Origin: Daphnia carinata
Lineage: Eukaryota > Arthropoda > Branchiopoda > Diplostraca > Daphniidae
NCBI RefSeq assembly: GCF_022539665.2
Contig: NC_081335.1
Span: 5,456,001 to 5,520,000, forward strand
DNA: 64,000 bases
Direction of reading: 5' to 3'
Part shown: positions 62,701-64,000 of the stretch, piece by piece
How the letters are laid out: each line of letters starts with the position of its first letter
Position numbering within the stretch: position 1 is the first letter of the stretch
Made by a program: the position numbers and the translations under genes
The notes under the pieces: generated by a model
What the model was told of the DNA's origin: nothing
Seen by the model: only the letters and a program-made list of their open reading frames with translations
The model's database searches: none

Positions 62701-64000
62701 CGACCGGCTACCCACGCCAGTACCTGGTCGACCTGGACTTAGGATTTCGACATGAAAATTAGGCATCGGGCTTCCATGCTCGGAAAGACGTTCGACGCTG
62801 CTGGTTGACATTCTTCCAATGCTGTTTCTGCTCGTCACACTTGGATTCGAGGGAATTCGTATTCTAGCTGGCTCTTTCTTAACTGTGCCAATGCTATCAG
62901 AATAAGGAAGCTGTACATATTCTGTATGGCTCCCTCGATTCGATTCATATCCAAACGGTACAGGGACAGAGGAATGGTTATGGCTGTGCTTGTGCGTCCT
63001 CGAATACGTCGAATCAATCGATGGAGACTGGGTGTGGCTGTACGATTTGTTGGAAAGAAGGCTGTGTGGTCCTCCCAAAGGAAAATCGTATGGGCTCTCC
63101 GTTGGTTGCCGAGGTAGTGGAGGCGGCGAGGAATAACGGGGCGGAGACAAGTTGTGTTGATGGCTATGCATATGCCCGACGTGAGGAGACACTTTATATT
63201 TTAGAGAAGAATGTAGCGCTGTTGGATAAAGTTGAGACTGTATGCGTAGATGCGTTGGAAGCGTAGAAGGCAATGCTGCGTGAACATGAACAGGTCCTCC
63301 TCCAGACAAGCCACTGGCAACGGTTGTAAGAGTCTGGGCCCCAGACGCCGGGGCTAATTGTCCATTCCGACAAACTTCGGTGTCCGCATCGGCTTTGCAC
63401 GTTGTTCCGCAACCAGCGTTTCCTTTTTTTTTCAAGTATCTACCTAAATCCTCTTTGCCTAAGTTGCCAGATTGCACGGACAGGTCTATGCTTCCATCAG
63501 ATGGTGGATCAACAGTTTCCATGCTAGTTCTGTCCCCATACGTCCTGTAGTCACCACTGGGAGCTGTTTGGCTGTAATAACAACAAATATTATTGTACAT
63601 GGTTTAATTTCATGCAACAACGAAAAGACGAAAACAAGAAAAGAATAGATAGGTTGAAAAAAGAAAAGAAAAGAGTACTGATAACAGGAGATCGTCTTGA
63701 ATTTCTTACCCAGAATCTTTGTCATCATCGGTCGTGTCGTCAACTGCCACCTCATCTTTGGAAGTTTTGGAAGCATCAATAAACACGGAGAGTGGTAGCC
63801 TGGCACGTGGGTATTTATAACTATGAAATAACGTATTAGCTCCTTCTAAATATTCTCCGGAAACGAAAGGAGATCCAGCGCGACATCGAGGCCATGTGCC
63901 GCCACTGTTCATTCTCGTATCATCTCTTTTACATTCAGATTTCGAACTGCCCATAATTCGCTTTCTTCTACTTAGCGTAACGAGGCCAGAACCCATTTCA
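59772..64000 (-). CDS. DLG5: DLG5 (discs large 5), 3' part, copy 2, open to window edge
   Basis: Partial at the 5' side because the window ends. Exons match copy 1 at +17863 to +17865, down to the final exon 59816-59772 (EQTKILWVPRGSIW). All phases agree through PDZ, PDZ, SH3, hook and guanylate kinase-like domains. The second PDZ reads through as KKAHSLGISLVGGNAVGIFI, where copy 1 is shifted. The guanylate kinase-like domain starts PVIIVGPLSDYVVDKL and lacks a Gly-rich P-loop, as in other MAGUKs, so it should be a protein-binding module, not an enzyme. The gene is tail to tail with ATAD1 copy 2. If the N-terminal half continues beyond the window, this is the working locus. Confidence 0.9.

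Larger units (their letters stand above)
53423..64000. repeat. segmental duplication, copy 2 (ATAD1 + 3' DLG5)
   Basis: Counterpart of 39186-46430. The promoter stretch is split by the 53509-56173 insertion, ATAD1 intron 1 holds two MITEs, and DLG5 continues past the window edge. Confidence 0.95.

Overview
This is a eukaryotic, metazoan nuclear window. Genes are split by short introns (mostly about 50-100 bp, with GT-AG borders) and lie in a sea of decayed transposable elements. Rab14, CCDC6, ATAD1/Msp1 and DLG5 orthologues, very compact introns, several hAT-like MITEs, and BEL/Pao, Gypsy and RNase H-bearing LINE remnants fit an arthropod, with a Daphnia-like crustacean plausible. The species is an inference; nothing in the sequence names it.

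Layout. 1-3.1 kb: intergenic, with a foldback element (1319-2250). 3.17-4.25 kb: an intact six-exon Rab14 on +. 6.16-8.27 kb: an intact eight-exon CCDC6 on -. 8.3-28.7 kb: gene-free; it holds Tc1-like termini, a rearranged head-to-head Gypsy, further Gypsy integrase pieces, LTR-like repeats and a BEL/Pao gag relic. 28.8-32.0 kb: a 5'-truncated BEL/Pao element on - with a recognisable 3' LTR. 32.8-33.3 kb: another Gypsy integrase end. 33.3-38.6 kb: a dead RNase H-type LINE broken by a solo LTR of the BEL family just upstream.

39.2-64 kb: the most informative part. A block with ATAD1 (+) and the 3' half of DLG5 (-), arranged tail to tail, occurs twice (39.2-46.4 kb and 53.4-64.0 kb). A BEL/Pao array (46.4-51.4 kb) and a second copy of the LINE lie between the copies. 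The copies have decayed in opposite ways. Copy 1 keeps an intact ATAD1 but its DLG5 has a 2-bp frameshift in a PDZ exon and is cut off at the 5' side by BEL sequence. Copy 2 keeps an open DLG5 up to the window edge, but its ATAD1 has lost a splice acceptor, has an altered C-terminus, and carries several hAT-like insertions in its promoter and first intron.

The hAT-like insertions can be dated against each other from their 8-bp target duplications. The largest (53509-56173) contains six modules of about 350 bp, each with a GTATCGATAC palindrome followed about 60 bp later by a tRNA-like A box/B box pair. The motif CGCCATCTAGCGG recurs inside otherwise different MITE families. These two observations, the reciprocal decay, and a short patch of synonymous differences in DLG5 are the best leads. 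Coordinates of intact genes were built exon by exon by eye from splice sites and reading phase; borders of decayed elements are approximate.
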